From Cylindrospermum stagnale PCC 7417 (GTDB lineage Bacteria > Cyanobacteriota > Cyanobacteriia > Cyanobacteriales > Nostocaceae): DNA of 64,000 bases. Position 1 is the stretch's first letter, and each line of letters starts with the position of its first letter. Location of the stretch: positions 218,501 through 282,500 of the forward strand of contig NC_019757.1 of the NCBI RefSeq assembly GCF_000317535.1, given 5' to 3'. Of this stretch, positions 28,373 to 36,682 are shown one piece after another. The translations under genes were made by a program, and so were the position numbers. The notes under the pieces are model-generated. The model made no database searches. It was not told where the DNA came from and worked only from the letters and a program-made list of their open reading frames with translations.

Positions 28373-29227
28373 TCAGTAATTTACTCTCTGCATAAATTCT
28401 TTAGCTAGGTTAACCATCGATTCATGAGAATCACCGTATTTTTGTTTGTATGTTAACTGAACACTATAATTTAAACTTTCGGCAATTTTTGCTCTTTCGG
28501 GAATTTTTGTGTAAAAAGCTGGGGGGAAAAAAGGATTAACGATAATGAAATTTAAACTCTCAGTTTGGGCGATGGTTCCGTTATAACGACAAATTAATGT
28601 TCCTAAAGATTTGAGGGTGTGTTGGTAATCTCTATTAAACTTATCGATGTGTTCAAGTAATAAATCTAAACCGTGAGTAGACATTCTATTTGGTACACAG
28701 GGAATTAGACAAAAGTCACTTACATAAAATGCACTATTAACAACTTTATTAATACTTGGTGGACAGTCTATTAAAATATAATCATAATTTTCTAACAATG
28801 GATTGAGCAACTGACGAAGTATAGAAACTGAACTTGGTGGTAAATCTTGCTGAATTTCAAATAATTTAGGACTGCTTGGTATTAGATGCAGACAATTGAA
28901 AGAGTTTTTGTTTCTTACATTTGAGACATTTTCTTTAACTATAAATTTATCGTTATTACCATTTTCTGAAAAATATTCATAATTTTGAAATAAATAAGGT
29001 AACGTCAATTTTCTAAATTCAAATTGTCTTTCCCAAATATCTTCAGACATCAGGGCGCTAGTCAAGTTACTCTGAGGATCAAGATCAATCGCAAGTACAC
29101 GCTTGCCGTACATTGTATCGCCTGCCAAATATTCTGCCAATACCATAACAAGGGTAGTTTTGCCAACTCCACCCTTGAGGTTGCAAATACTAATCACTTT
29201 AGCTGTCATATTTTTTGGTAGATACAC
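28373..29227 (-). CDS. ParA family ATPase
   Basis: 284-aa protein of the ParA/MinD/Soj group. The deviant Walker A motif KGGVGKTTLV is near residue 20 and the switch II region YILIDCPPSINKVV near 155. Such ATPases position plasmids, chromosomes or protein clusters on the nucleoid. No parB or centromere-like repeat is adjacent, so it is an orphan; plasmid or integrated-element origin is possible. Only an unrecognised 22-codon frame follows it (28300-28368). Confidence 0.9.
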   Translation of the reverse strand: MYLPKNMTAKVISICNLKGGVGKTTLVMVLAEYLAGDTMYGKRVLAIDLDPQSNLTSALMSEDIWERQFEFRKLTLPYLFQNYEYFSENGNNDKFIVKENVSNVRNKNSFNCLHLIPSSPKLFEIQQDLPPSSVSILRQLLNPLLENYDYILIDCPPSINKVVNSAFYVSDFCLIPCVPNRMSTHGLDLLLEHIDKFNRDYQHTLKSLGTLICRYNGTIAQTESLNFIIVNPFFPPAFYTKIPERAKIAESLNYSVQLTYKQKYGDSHESMVNLAKEFMQRVNY

Positions 29228-29252
29228 AGGGCTGTAATTCTATATTCCCAGA

Positions 29253-29410
29253 AAATCAACCCAAATAACATATCAAGTTTCAGCCTAGCAGAATTAGGGT
29301 TACAGCTAGTGGCAGCACTGCGAGCAAAACACTATTTTGTTAATGTCCGTGAATATACGTTTGTTTATCTGGCAGAGTTAGATTTAACTAGATTTAAACG
29401 TTATTCTTAG
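29253..29410 (+). pseudogene. unidentified gene remnant upstream of radical SAM gene
   Basis: An open frame lacking a start reads SLAELGLQLVAALRAKHYFVNV... and ends YLAELDLTRFKRYS before a TAG at 29408-29410. It looks protein-like but is not recognised. It sits between the divergent ParA and radical SAM genes. Confidence 0.35.
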
Positions 29411-29448
29411 CTTTTTTGCCTCTTTACGGGAAATTATCAACTATAAAC

Positions 29449-30387
29449 ATGGTAAAACCACAGTATGAAGGTTATAGCGACAGCACACCAACAAAATTAG
29501 TTAAAGAAAAGTTTGGGGATGCCAATGTTTACGCCCAAAATGCTAAATCGATATTAACAAAAGCTACTGGTTTTATTGCTGCTTATGACTTTACTCTCAA
29601 TCCTTATCGGGGTTGTCAATATGGTTGTAGTTATTGCTATGCTGCTGCATTTAGCCCTAATACTCAAATGCGTCAAGACTGGGGTAAATGGGTAATTTTT
29701 AAAGAAAATGCTGCGGAAATTTTAGAGAAAGAGTTAAATAAATGGTATAAGAAAAATCCTCATCAACCGCCCAGAATTTACATGAGTAGCGTTACAGATC
29801 CTTATCAGCCTCTGGAATCTAAACATCAGCTAACTCGTAGGTTGTTAGAGGTGATGCTTGATGTGAGAGATAATGGTTTTCTAACTCCAACTTTAGTAAT
29901 TCAAACTCGCAGTCCAATTATTACTAGAGATATTGATTATTTACAACGATTTCAAAGATTGCGAATTAATATGAGTATTCCCACTGGTAGCGAATCGGTG
30001 AGAAGAGATTTTGAACCACGTTCGCCTAGTATTAAAGCCAGACTAAATGCTATTAATAAAATTAAACAAAATATTGATAATTTTAAAGGCTTTCTTCCCA
30101 AAATTTCTATTACTGTAACACCGCTACTTCCAAGTTTACCAAGTGATGAAACAGCTTTTATTGATAAATTAGCTATTGCCGATAGAGTGGTGATTCAAGA
30201 TTTTCACCCTAGTCATAAAGGTTCTTTGATGGCATCAACCCGCGAAGAAGCTGAGGAAATTAAGCGAAAGTATGCTTGGTGGTATGAAAATGAGCAATTA
30301 AGCTATATCAGGTTTAAGCAAAAGTTAGTTTCTCGGCTTCCAGGTGTAGAAATTAAAGAAGGAAAAGACGGATTTGGTTATGAGTAA
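29449..30387 (+). CDS. SPL-family radical SAM protein
   Basis: 312 aa from the ATG at 29449 (a TTG 33 bp upstream is in frame). The [4Fe-4S] motif is Cys56-x3-Cys60-x2-Cys63 (RGCQYGCSYCYA). The YMSSVTDPYQPLESKHQLTRRLLE and IQTRSPIITRDIDYL blocks place it with the spore-photoproduct-lyase-like/Rv2578c group. True SPL repairs UV thymine dimers; most relatives have unknown reactions. It overlaps the following methyltransferase gene by 8 bp, so the two probably work together. Confidence 0.88.
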   Translation: MVKPQYEGYSDSTPTKLVKEKFGDANVYAQNAKSILTKATGFIAAYDFTLNPYRGCQYGCSYCYAAAFSPNTQMRQDWGKWVIFKENAAEILEKELNKWYKKNPHQPPRIYMSSVTDPYQPLESKHQLTRRLLEVMLDVRDNGFLTPTLVIQTRSPIITRDIDYLQRFQRLRINMSIPTGSESVRRDFEPRSPSIKARLNAINKIKQNIDNFKGFLPKISITVTPLLPSLPSDETAFIDKLAIADRVVIQDFHPSHKGSLMASTREEAEEIKRKYAWWYENEQLSYIRFKQKLVSRLPGVEIKEGKDGFGYE

Positions 30388-31663
30388 TTTTATTGCTAAT
30401 TGGTGGCGCAGTCAGCAGTTAAAGTCAGCATTGAGCCGTGGCGATATCCGAAGTGCTGTGCAACTCTTGCAAGAGATTCAAAAATCTGGTGCAAGTTTCT
30501 CATGGTTGGAAAAACTATTTAGGGATAAACTGCAACTCGAACGTTATTCTCAGGAATATAAACGAGAAAAAGAAACTTTAACGAAACAACTAACAGAAGC
30601 ATCTCAGCAAAATCATAATTTGTTATTAACACCTGATGCCGAGTTCGTTAAATATATCTACAAGGTTTTTAATTTAGTCCAGCATGATGAACATAAACTA
30701 CAAGCTACTGGGATTGATGAGCGGATATTTGAAGATTTTGAAGCTAGGCTAGTTGAATATCTCCAAGAAGAATTTAATAAGTTGTCTGATAAACAACTAG
30801 CAGTTAAGTTGGTAGATGCTCTTGAGGATATTAACAACTTAAAAATTGGACAAGATCCAGACTATGGTTTTAGTCTGACTCCTCATGTCTACTTTATGAA
30901 GTATTTTTTAGAAAATGTATATTGTCTCTATTTAGCCTGGTTTCTCATTTATCAAGATGGGTTACTATTAACTAAAGTTAATATCCTTGATATTGCAGCG
31001 GGTCCAGGAACAACTGCTTATGGTTTGGCTTTATTTCTCGAAAGTTGTAGCAGCTTTTTTGAGATTCCACAAATGCATGTATCTTACTATTCTTTAGAAA
31101 AACAAGATGCTTTCCAGTATCGAGGGCTTCAATTTTGGCGTAAATATATCGAGTCACGGATAACCCCTGCAAATACTTACTTTCGCTTTGTTACTGCTGA
31201 CATCTTTATGTGGGATGTTCAATCTAGTAATATACCAAATAATTTTTTTGATTACATCGTAATTTCCCACTGTTTCTTTGCAGATAAAAGCAAAACATTA
31301 CAGGTTAATGATATCTATAAACAAATAATTGCTAAGAGCTTAAATCAACAAGGTTACGTTCTGCTAGTTATACAGGATAAGAAATTATTCAAATATTATA
31401 ATCTTCAACCAAGCGAAGACCAAGAACAGGAAAAAAATATCGTACTTAAATTTGTTTCTGAACTAGGCTTAAAGTTAATTTGGTATAGATATATAACATC
31501 TAGAGCTTCCAGAAATCCTTGTTCTGCTGCTGAGTTTACCAAATTTGCTAAAGATAAACTACCTAAACAGCGGTATATGGCTCCAATAATACAAAAGTAT
31601 CTTGGACAAAAATATAATTCTAACTATACTTTAGATGATTATGTAATATTGGCAAGGAAATAA
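30380..31663 (+). CDS. SAM-dependent methyltransferase-like protein
   Basis: 427 aa from the ATG at 30380. An N-terminal helical region of about 150 residues precedes a Rossmann-type methyltransferase core with motif I ILDIAAGPGTTAYGLALFLE (about residue 200-220), an acidic partner YYSLEKQDAF, and DYIVISHCF. The motif I form recalls Rsm22-like enzymes, but the match is partial. The ATGAGTAA overlap with the radical SAM gene suggests a shared operon and substrate. Function not known. Confidence 0.8.
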   Translation: MSNFIANWWRSQQLKSALSRGDIRSAVQLLQEIQKSGASFSWLEKLFRDKLQLERYSQEYKREKETLTKQLTEASQQNHNLLLTPDAEFVKYIYKVFNLVQHDEHKLQATGIDERIFEDFEARLVEYLQEEFNKLSDKQLAVKLVDALEDINNLKIGQDPDYGFSLTPHVYFMKYFLENVYCLYLAWFLIYQDGLLLTKVNILDIAAGPGTTAYGLALFLESCSSFFEIPQMHVSYYSLEKQDAFQYRGLQFWRKYIESRITPANTYFRFVTADIFMWDVQSSNIPNNFFDYIVISHCFFADKSKTLQVNDIYKQIIAKSLNQQGYVLLVIQDKKLFKYYNLQPSEDQEQEKNIVLKFVSELGLKLIWYRYITSRASRNPCSAAEFTKFAKDKLPKQRYMAPIIQKYLGQKYNSNYTLDDYVILARK

Positions 31664-32073
31664 TGTTAAATTTCAGTTTAAATAAAATCTAATATTTACT
31701 CTATAAATGACTTGCAAGCATTGAACTATATTTTCCCAGGTACTCAACAAGTCTCTTGAAGTACTCCTGACGCTACTGCTGGAAAAAATCTTTGCATGGG
31801 TGCTGAAGGATGAAAACTACCAACGCTTCAACCAGTTCCTAAAAATGCGAGTTCTCGTCCTCTTTCTCGATTGGGTTTTGATCAAAACACCCCGAGAATC
31901 CCTACCATTCGCACCACCAAAGAAAAATTCAGAACCCCAGGAGTAGGGTTAACGGCGATCTTTGTAGAACAAAATTAAAAAATAAATTGTTTAGAATGCT
32001 TACAGGGGGCTATCCTGGCTTTACGGGTGTGTTGCCCTGAAAACTGCAAAAGTGCCCTATACATGGCTATCCT
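31664..32073. other. intergenic region with a start-less open frame
   Basis: From 31814 to 31978 an open frame of 54 codons reads KLPTLQPVPKNASSRPLSRL ... PGVGLTAIFVEQN, directly after an in-frame TGA and with more protein-like sequence before it. It has no start and no recognised relatives. It may be a remnant or chance. Confidence 0.35.
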
Positions 32074-33216
32074 ATGAGTTCAAAATCTTCTCGTTCTGAC
32101 AAAATTCTGGTTGTAGATGATTCTCCGGATAATGTGTTTTTGATCAAAACGATTTTGGAGGAAGAAGGCTATACAATTAGCACCGCCGAAAATGGTATGT
32201 CGGCATTAGCACAACTGGAAGCATCTCCTTGTGACTTGGTGTTGCTAGATTTGATGATGCCGGGAATGGATGGCTACGAAGTCACCAGACGCATTCGTAA
32301 AGAAATGAACTTACAGCAATATATCCCCATACTGCTGATTACAGCCCATGATGCCCCTAACGTCGCCCACGGCTTAGATTTGGGTGCTGATGACTTTATC
32401 CGCAAACCTGTAACATTAGATGAATTGCTGGCACGAGTGCGATCGCTCCTACGGCTAAAACACAGCATCGATGAGCGTGATGAAATAGCCCGCCAGCGTG
32501 AAGATTTCGTCTCTCGCCTCACTCACGACTTACGCACCCCCTTAGTAGCAGCTGAACGGATGCTAACGCTGTTGTTGCAAAGTGCTTTAGGCAAGTTATC
32601 ACCGCAAATGCAGGAAGTAATCACCATCATGGCTCGCAGTAATTCTAACCTGCTGGCTATGGTCAATACCTTATTAGAAGTTTATCGCTTTGATGCAGGT
32701 CGCAAAACCCTGGCTCTTCAACCAGTTAATCTCGACCAATTACTCAAGGAAGTGGCTGGAGAATTAACCCCCTTAGCTCAAGAAAAAGCCCTATCAATCA
32801 ATCTGGACTTTTTTGAGGAGTCAACCAAAAACACAGTTATAGGCGATCGCTTAGAACTACATCGTCTATTCACCAACCTTGTAGGCAATGCTATCAAATT
32901 TACCGATTCCGGTTCAGTGACTATTCGCCTCAGTTCTGAATCTCAATCTGACAAAAGCTACCGCTCAGAGCGTTTTGTGAACTCAAATTTGAGTGACTAC
33001 ATTACCATTGAGGTAGCAGATACAGGCCCAGGTATTCCCCCTGACGAACAAGCCAGTTTGTTTGACCGATTTCGCCAAGGCAGCCATAAGCGTTCTGGTA
33101 GCGGCTTAGGACTTTACCTTTCTCGCCGAATTGTTGAGGCACATAAAGGAACAATTCTACTAAAATCTGAGTTAGGCAAAGGTAGTATTTTTATTGTGAT
33201 TCTACCCATCAAATAA
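32074..33216 (+). CDS. response regulator receiver-histidine kinase hybrid
   Basis: 380-aa cytoplasmic protein with the receiver first: residues 10-125 (phosphoacceptor Asp in LVLLDLMMPGMDGYE, Lys in IRKPVTLDEL). A HisKA domain follows (FVSRLTHDLRTPLVAAERML, His near 152), then HATPase_c with N box NLVGNAIKFTD, G1 VADTGPGIPPDE and G2 GSGLGLYLSRRIV. No sensor or membrane domain, so its input is phosphotransfer to the receiver or a binding partner. No cognate regulator nearby. Confidence 0.92.
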   Translation: MSSKSSRSDKILVVDDSPDNVFLIKTILEEEGYTISTAENGMSALAQLEASPCDLVLLDLMMPGMDGYEVTRRIRKEMNLQQYIPILLITAHDAPNVAHGLDLGADDFIRKPVTLDELLARVRSLLRLKHSIDERDEIARQREDFVSRLTHDLRTPLVAAERMLTLLLQSALGKLSPQMQEVITIMARSNSNLLAMVNTLLEVYRFDAGRKTLALQPVNLDQLLKEVAGELTPLAQEKALSINLDFFEESTKNTVIGDRLELHRLFTNLVGNAIKFTDSGSVTIRLSSESQSDKSYRSERFVNSNLSDYITIEVADTGPGIPPDEQASLFDRFRQGSHKRSGSGLGLYLSRRIVEAHKGTILLKSELGKGSIFIVILPIK

Positions 33217-33387
33217 TGAGACAATAATATAGATTGTTACTGAAAAAATCAGCATCTATCACTTATTAAGTATAGCACTAAAACATTTAGTAAAACTTTA
33301 TCTTTAAGCTATAAATACGAACTACTAATTAATCACTAAAATATAGTTTGGTGATATCATGTAAAATAGTTTTTTAGCAAAACACAG

Positions 33388-34770
33388 ATGATAACTAAAT
33401 TATCAATTAACGATATTATCCATCACCAGCGTGCTTATTTTTCCACAGGTAAGACCAAAGAAATTAATTTTCGCCTAGAAAAACTCAAAACTATCAAGCA
33501 AGCAGTCATTGAGAATGAACAAGCTATTATCCAGGCATTGCAAGCGGATTTGCGTAAACCAATACTTGAGGCTGTTACTGCCGAAATTATCTTTATTTTA
33601 AAAGAAATTGACCAGGCAATTAAACACCTGAAAAATTGGTCTAAGCCAAAGAAAGCCGCAGTCCCTTTCTACTTATTTCCCGCCTCAGCCAGAATTCAAC
33701 CAGAACCTCTAGGAGTGGTTTTGATTATTGGTGCTTGGAACTATCCATTCCAGTTAGTTATATCACCTTTAGTAGGTGCGATCGCTGCTGGAAACTGTGC
33801 AATTATCAAACCTTCAGAAATTGCCGCTCATACCTCTCGCTTATTAGCTGATATTATTACAAAGTATTTTGAACCAGCCTATATTGCTGTCGTAGAAGGT
33901 TGTGTAGAAACAACTCAAAAATTATTAGTAGAAAAATTTGACCATATCTTTTTTACTGGTAGCCCAGATGTTGGCAAAATCATCATGGCAGCAGCAGCCA
34001 AACACCTTACATCTGTCACCCTAGAATTAGGTGGAAAAAATCCTTGTATCGTAGATGCTGAAATTCATCTTGAACATACTGCCAGACGCATTATTTGGGG
34101 CAAGTTTTTTAATGCCGGACAAACTTGTATCGCCCCTGATTATCTTTTAGTAAATCAAAATATTAAAGAGAAATTATCAGTTAGTCTGGGGAAATGCCTC
34201 AAAGAATTTTATGGAGAAAATCCCGAAAAAAGTCCTGATTATGCCAGAATTATCACTCAAAAACACTTCGAGAGATTAAGTAATTTTTTGAAGCAGGGCA
34301 AAATTATTATTGGTGGTGAAACCAATCTAGCGGAACTTTATATCGCCCCCACATTACTAGATGATGTTTCCTTAACAGATCCAGTAATGCAGTCAGAAAT
34401 TTTTGGACCTATTCTGCCGATCATTGAATATACAGATATCGCCGATGCGATCGCCTTAATTAATTCTCAACCAAAACCCTTGGCTTTATACTTATTTTCC
34501 CAAAATAAAAACCTGCAACAGCGAATCTTACAGGAAACTTCATCTGGTGGAGTTTGTCTCAACGAAACAGTACTCCAATTTAATGTTTCATCTTTACCAT
34601 TCGGCGGTGTGGGAAATAGTGGTATTGGCAGTTATCATGGCAAAGCCAGTTTTGACACCTTTTCTCATCACAAAGGTGTGTTACAAAACCCTTTCTGGTT
34701 GGATATAAAATTACGATATGCTCCCTACGAAGGCAAGTTACCTTGGCTGAAGCAAATGCTAAAGTTTTGA
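33388..34770 (+). CDS. aldehyde dehydrogenase, ALDH3-like
   Basis: 460-aa NAD(P)-dependent oxidation of an aldehyde to an acid. Catalytic Cys is in FNAGQTCIAPDYLL, the general-base Glu in TLELGGKNPCIV, and cofactor contact FTGSPDVGKIIM. Sequence style (WSKPKKAAVP, PLGVVLIIGAWNYPF) is that of fatty-aldehyde or apocarotenal dehydrogenases, as in the cyanobacterial slr0091 group. Substrate not decided by sequence. Confidence 0.92.
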   Translation: MITKLSINDIIHHQRAYFSTGKTKEINFRLEKLKTIKQAVIENEQAIIQALQADLRKPILEAVTAEIIFILKEIDQAIKHLKNWSKPKKAAVPFYLFPASARIQPEPLGVVLIIGAWNYPFQLVISPLVGAIAAGNCAIIKPSEIAAHTSRLLADIITKYFEPAYIAVVEGCVETTQKLLVEKFDHIFFTGSPDVGKIIMAAAAKHLTSVTLELGGKNPCIVDAEIHLEHTARRIIWGKFFNAGQTCIAPDYLLVNQNIKEKLSVSLGKCLKEFYGENPEKSPDYARIITQKHFERLSNFLKQGKIIIGGETNLAELYIAPTLLDDVSLTDPVMQSEIFGPILPIIEYTDIADAIALINSQPKPLALYLFSQNKNLQQRILQETSSGGVCLNETVLQFNVSSLPFGGVGNSGIGSYHGKASFDTFSHHKGVLQNPFWLDIKLRYAPYEGKLPWLKQMLKF

Positions 34771-34795
34771 GTTTTACATTTATATCAAAGAGCAA

Positions 34796-35386
34796 TTAGG
34801 AGCCGCTGTAACGTTCCTCCGCCCAAGGTTCACCACGGCTGTGATAACCATTCCGCTCCCAAAAACCCAGTTTTTCTTTTTCTAAAAACTCCAAACCATT
34901 AATCCACTTGGCACTTTTCCAAGCGTAAATATGAGGAACAACTAGCCGCATCGGGCCACCATGTTCAGCTGATAGCGGCTCACTAAATACTTTAAAGGCA
35001 AAGAAGTTTTCTGATCGCGCAAAGTCTGCCATTGAGATATTGGTGGTGTAGCCGCCGTAGCAATGTTCCATCACATGGGCTACTTGGGGTTCTACATCAA
35101 TCAGACTCATGAAGTCTGTCACCTTAATACCAGTCCACTTAACATCAAGTTTAGACCAACGGGTGACACAGTGAAAGTCTGCTGTAAATTCGTGTTGAGG
35201 TAGTGACATAAAATCTGACCAGGTAAAACTGGCAGGTTTTACCAAACCCCAAACACGAAACTCCCATGTCTCTATGTTGACTTGGGGTGTTTCACCGTAA
35301 GTTAATACAGGGAACCCTTTAGCCAGGTGTTGACCTGGAGGGACACGTTCACCTTCTTGCTTATCTGGTTTCTGAAAAAATTTCAT
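34796..35386 (-). CDS. YedY-like molybdopterin-dependent oxidoreductase
   Basis: 196-aa protein of the sulfite-oxidase (SUOX) fold. The molybdenum-ligand Cys is in EFTADFHCVTRWSKLDVKWTGI. Further conserved blocks: HCYGGYTTNISMADF and GPMRLVVPHIYAWKSAKWI. No signal peptide, so probably cytoplasmic, unlike MsrP. No heme-bearing MsrQ partner is adjacent. Reaction unknown. Confidence 0.88.
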   Translation of the reverse strand: MKFFQKPDKQEGERVPPGQHLAKGFPVLTYGETPQVNIETWEFRVWGLVKPASFTWSDFMSLPQHEFTADFHCVTRWSKLDVKWTGIKVTDFMSLIDVEPQVAHVMEHCYGGYTTNISMADFARSENFFAFKVFSEPLSAEHGGPMRLVVPHIYAWKSAKWINGLEFLEKEKLGFWERNGYHSRGEPWAEERYSGS

Positions 35387-35387
35387 C

Positions 35388-35480
35388 TTCGGGGATTAGA
35401 GATTGGGTATTAGAGATTGGGGATTGCGGATCAGAAGGATTTCCCATTACCCAGTACCCGATCCCCATTCCCCTCCTGAC
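35388..35480. repeat. STRR array with inverted copies
   Basis: GATTAGAGATTGGGTATTAG-type units face CCCATTACCCAGTACCCGATC-type units, so the array can fold back on itself. It fills the space between rpmF and the oxidoreductase gene. Confidence 0.6.
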
Positions 35481-35490
35481 TGGGAAATTA

Positions 35491-35664
35491 TTACTCTTCT
35501 GCTTCCTCTTCTTCTGGACTTGGATAGACAAATTTGGAACGTCCAGACAAAATCGATTTGCCTAGGGAGAGCGCTTTTTGAGCTTCAACGACGGCTTTGT
35601 GTGTCCAGGTGGCGCGGCGTTTATCTCGTTTGGATTTGGACGTTTTCTTCTTAGGAACAGCCAT
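35491..35664 (-). CDS. rpmF: 50S ribosomal protein L32
   Basis: 57-aa basic ribosomal protein. The start is the ATG at 35664 ([20 protein letters not shown]); the frame extends nine codons upstream but the MAVPKK start is universal for L32. No zinc-finger cysteines, the Cys-less form typical of cyanobacteria. Ends in an acidic tail (PEEEEAEE). Confidence 0.95.
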   Translation of the reverse strand: MAVPKKKTSKSKRDKRRATWTHKAVVEAQKALSLGKSILSGRSKFVYPSPEEEEAEE

Positions 35665-35841
35665 GATAGCGGATATTGCGATTCTTGACAACCTTTTTAT
35701 TCTAGGCCATCAACTGACACTAAGAATGGTAATGGATTCGAGAATCAACTCAAAATTACCGAATTTCTGAGCGGCGACAACCACTGTTCAGGCTGAACTC
35801 AAGATTTCTACTTGTCTGCTTGCTGATTAGGGACTCCGGAA

Positions 35842-36369
35842 CTATCGAGGAGGAGTTGTTGGGTTTACATTAATGACTGCGGATGGACGCGCAACTGTGG
35901 GGGTTTGATTGACAGTTGCCGGCGTTGGTTCCAAGAACAGTAGCGATCGCGCAGTTTTGAAGTAAGTTACCCAGCGTTGGGGGTCTGGGCGCGAACGCCA
36001 TTGGGGGCGAGTGACTTCTAATGCTAGAACTGGAGCGATCGCTCCATAATTTTGTGCGGAGACGATTATTGAAACATCTGTCACCAATATGTCTTGGTCG
36101 AAGCTGCGTTGAGCAGCTGCTCTAGCAGCCGCTTCTGCTCTTCTAAGAATGGTTTCGTAGTTTTCATCCGGTAGACGGTCAATTGCCAGGTCAACTCTAG
36201 CGGTCTCAGCTCGTACAATCTGGGGGGCGATTGCTGTAGTCGCCAACCATAAAGGAACCGTAAATAAGAGCAAAACTCCGGACTGAACTATCCGGATTTT
36301 TCTGGCAATTTGGCTAATAACTGGAAAGGGGATGATTGATGATGGTTGGTGGGCATAACTCTTGATCAT
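35842..36369 (-). CDS. hypothetical membrane-anchored or exported protein
   Basis: 175-aa protein. Residues 30-54 are hydrophobic (VLLLFTVPLWLATTAIAPQIVRAE) with an AxA-like cleavage site after VRA, so exported or anchored. The soluble part (RLPDENYETILRRAEAAARAAAQRSFDQDILVTDVSIIVSAQNYG) looks conserved; the Pro/Thr-rich tail is low complexity. Function unknown. Confidence 0.75.
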   Translation of the reverse strand: MIKSYAHQPSSIIPFPVISQIARKIRIVQSGVLLLFTVPLWLATTAIAPQIVRAETARVDLAIDRLPDENYETILRRAEAAARAAAQRSFDQDILVTDVSIIVSAQNYGAIAPVLALEVTRPQWRSRPDPQRWVTYFKTARSLLFLEPTPATVNQTPTVARPSAVINVNPTTPPR

Positions 36370-36682
36370 GACCTTGTAGTTCCTTACTCTTTACTGGTGA
36401 CTCTGGAGACTAGGGACTCTTTACTGGTGACTAGGGGGGCTAGGAGGACAATCCAAGCGGGAATTATTGAATTCGTCTCTAAGATTGCCTTCTCCCATTA
36501 CCCATTACTCATTACCCAATACCCAGTGAAAGTATTTTCCGATTAAATAATGTAATAAGAGTTACATTTTATCGGCGATCTTGACGAGCATCACCTAGAC
36601 TATAAGACATAGGTTAGCTTTGTTTTTTCAGCAAAGCCAGCCGCAATTTTAGGCAAGCAAACAACAACCGAAAAAGAGCGGG

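Noticed and set aside
19846..32000. Accessory stretch considered as a defence island (HNH, HicAB, ParA, Rpn nucleases, Toprim remnant)
   Set aside because: Genes are on both strands, separated by housekeeping groESL, and do not form a shared operon with a known or consistent architecture; only individual members are noted.
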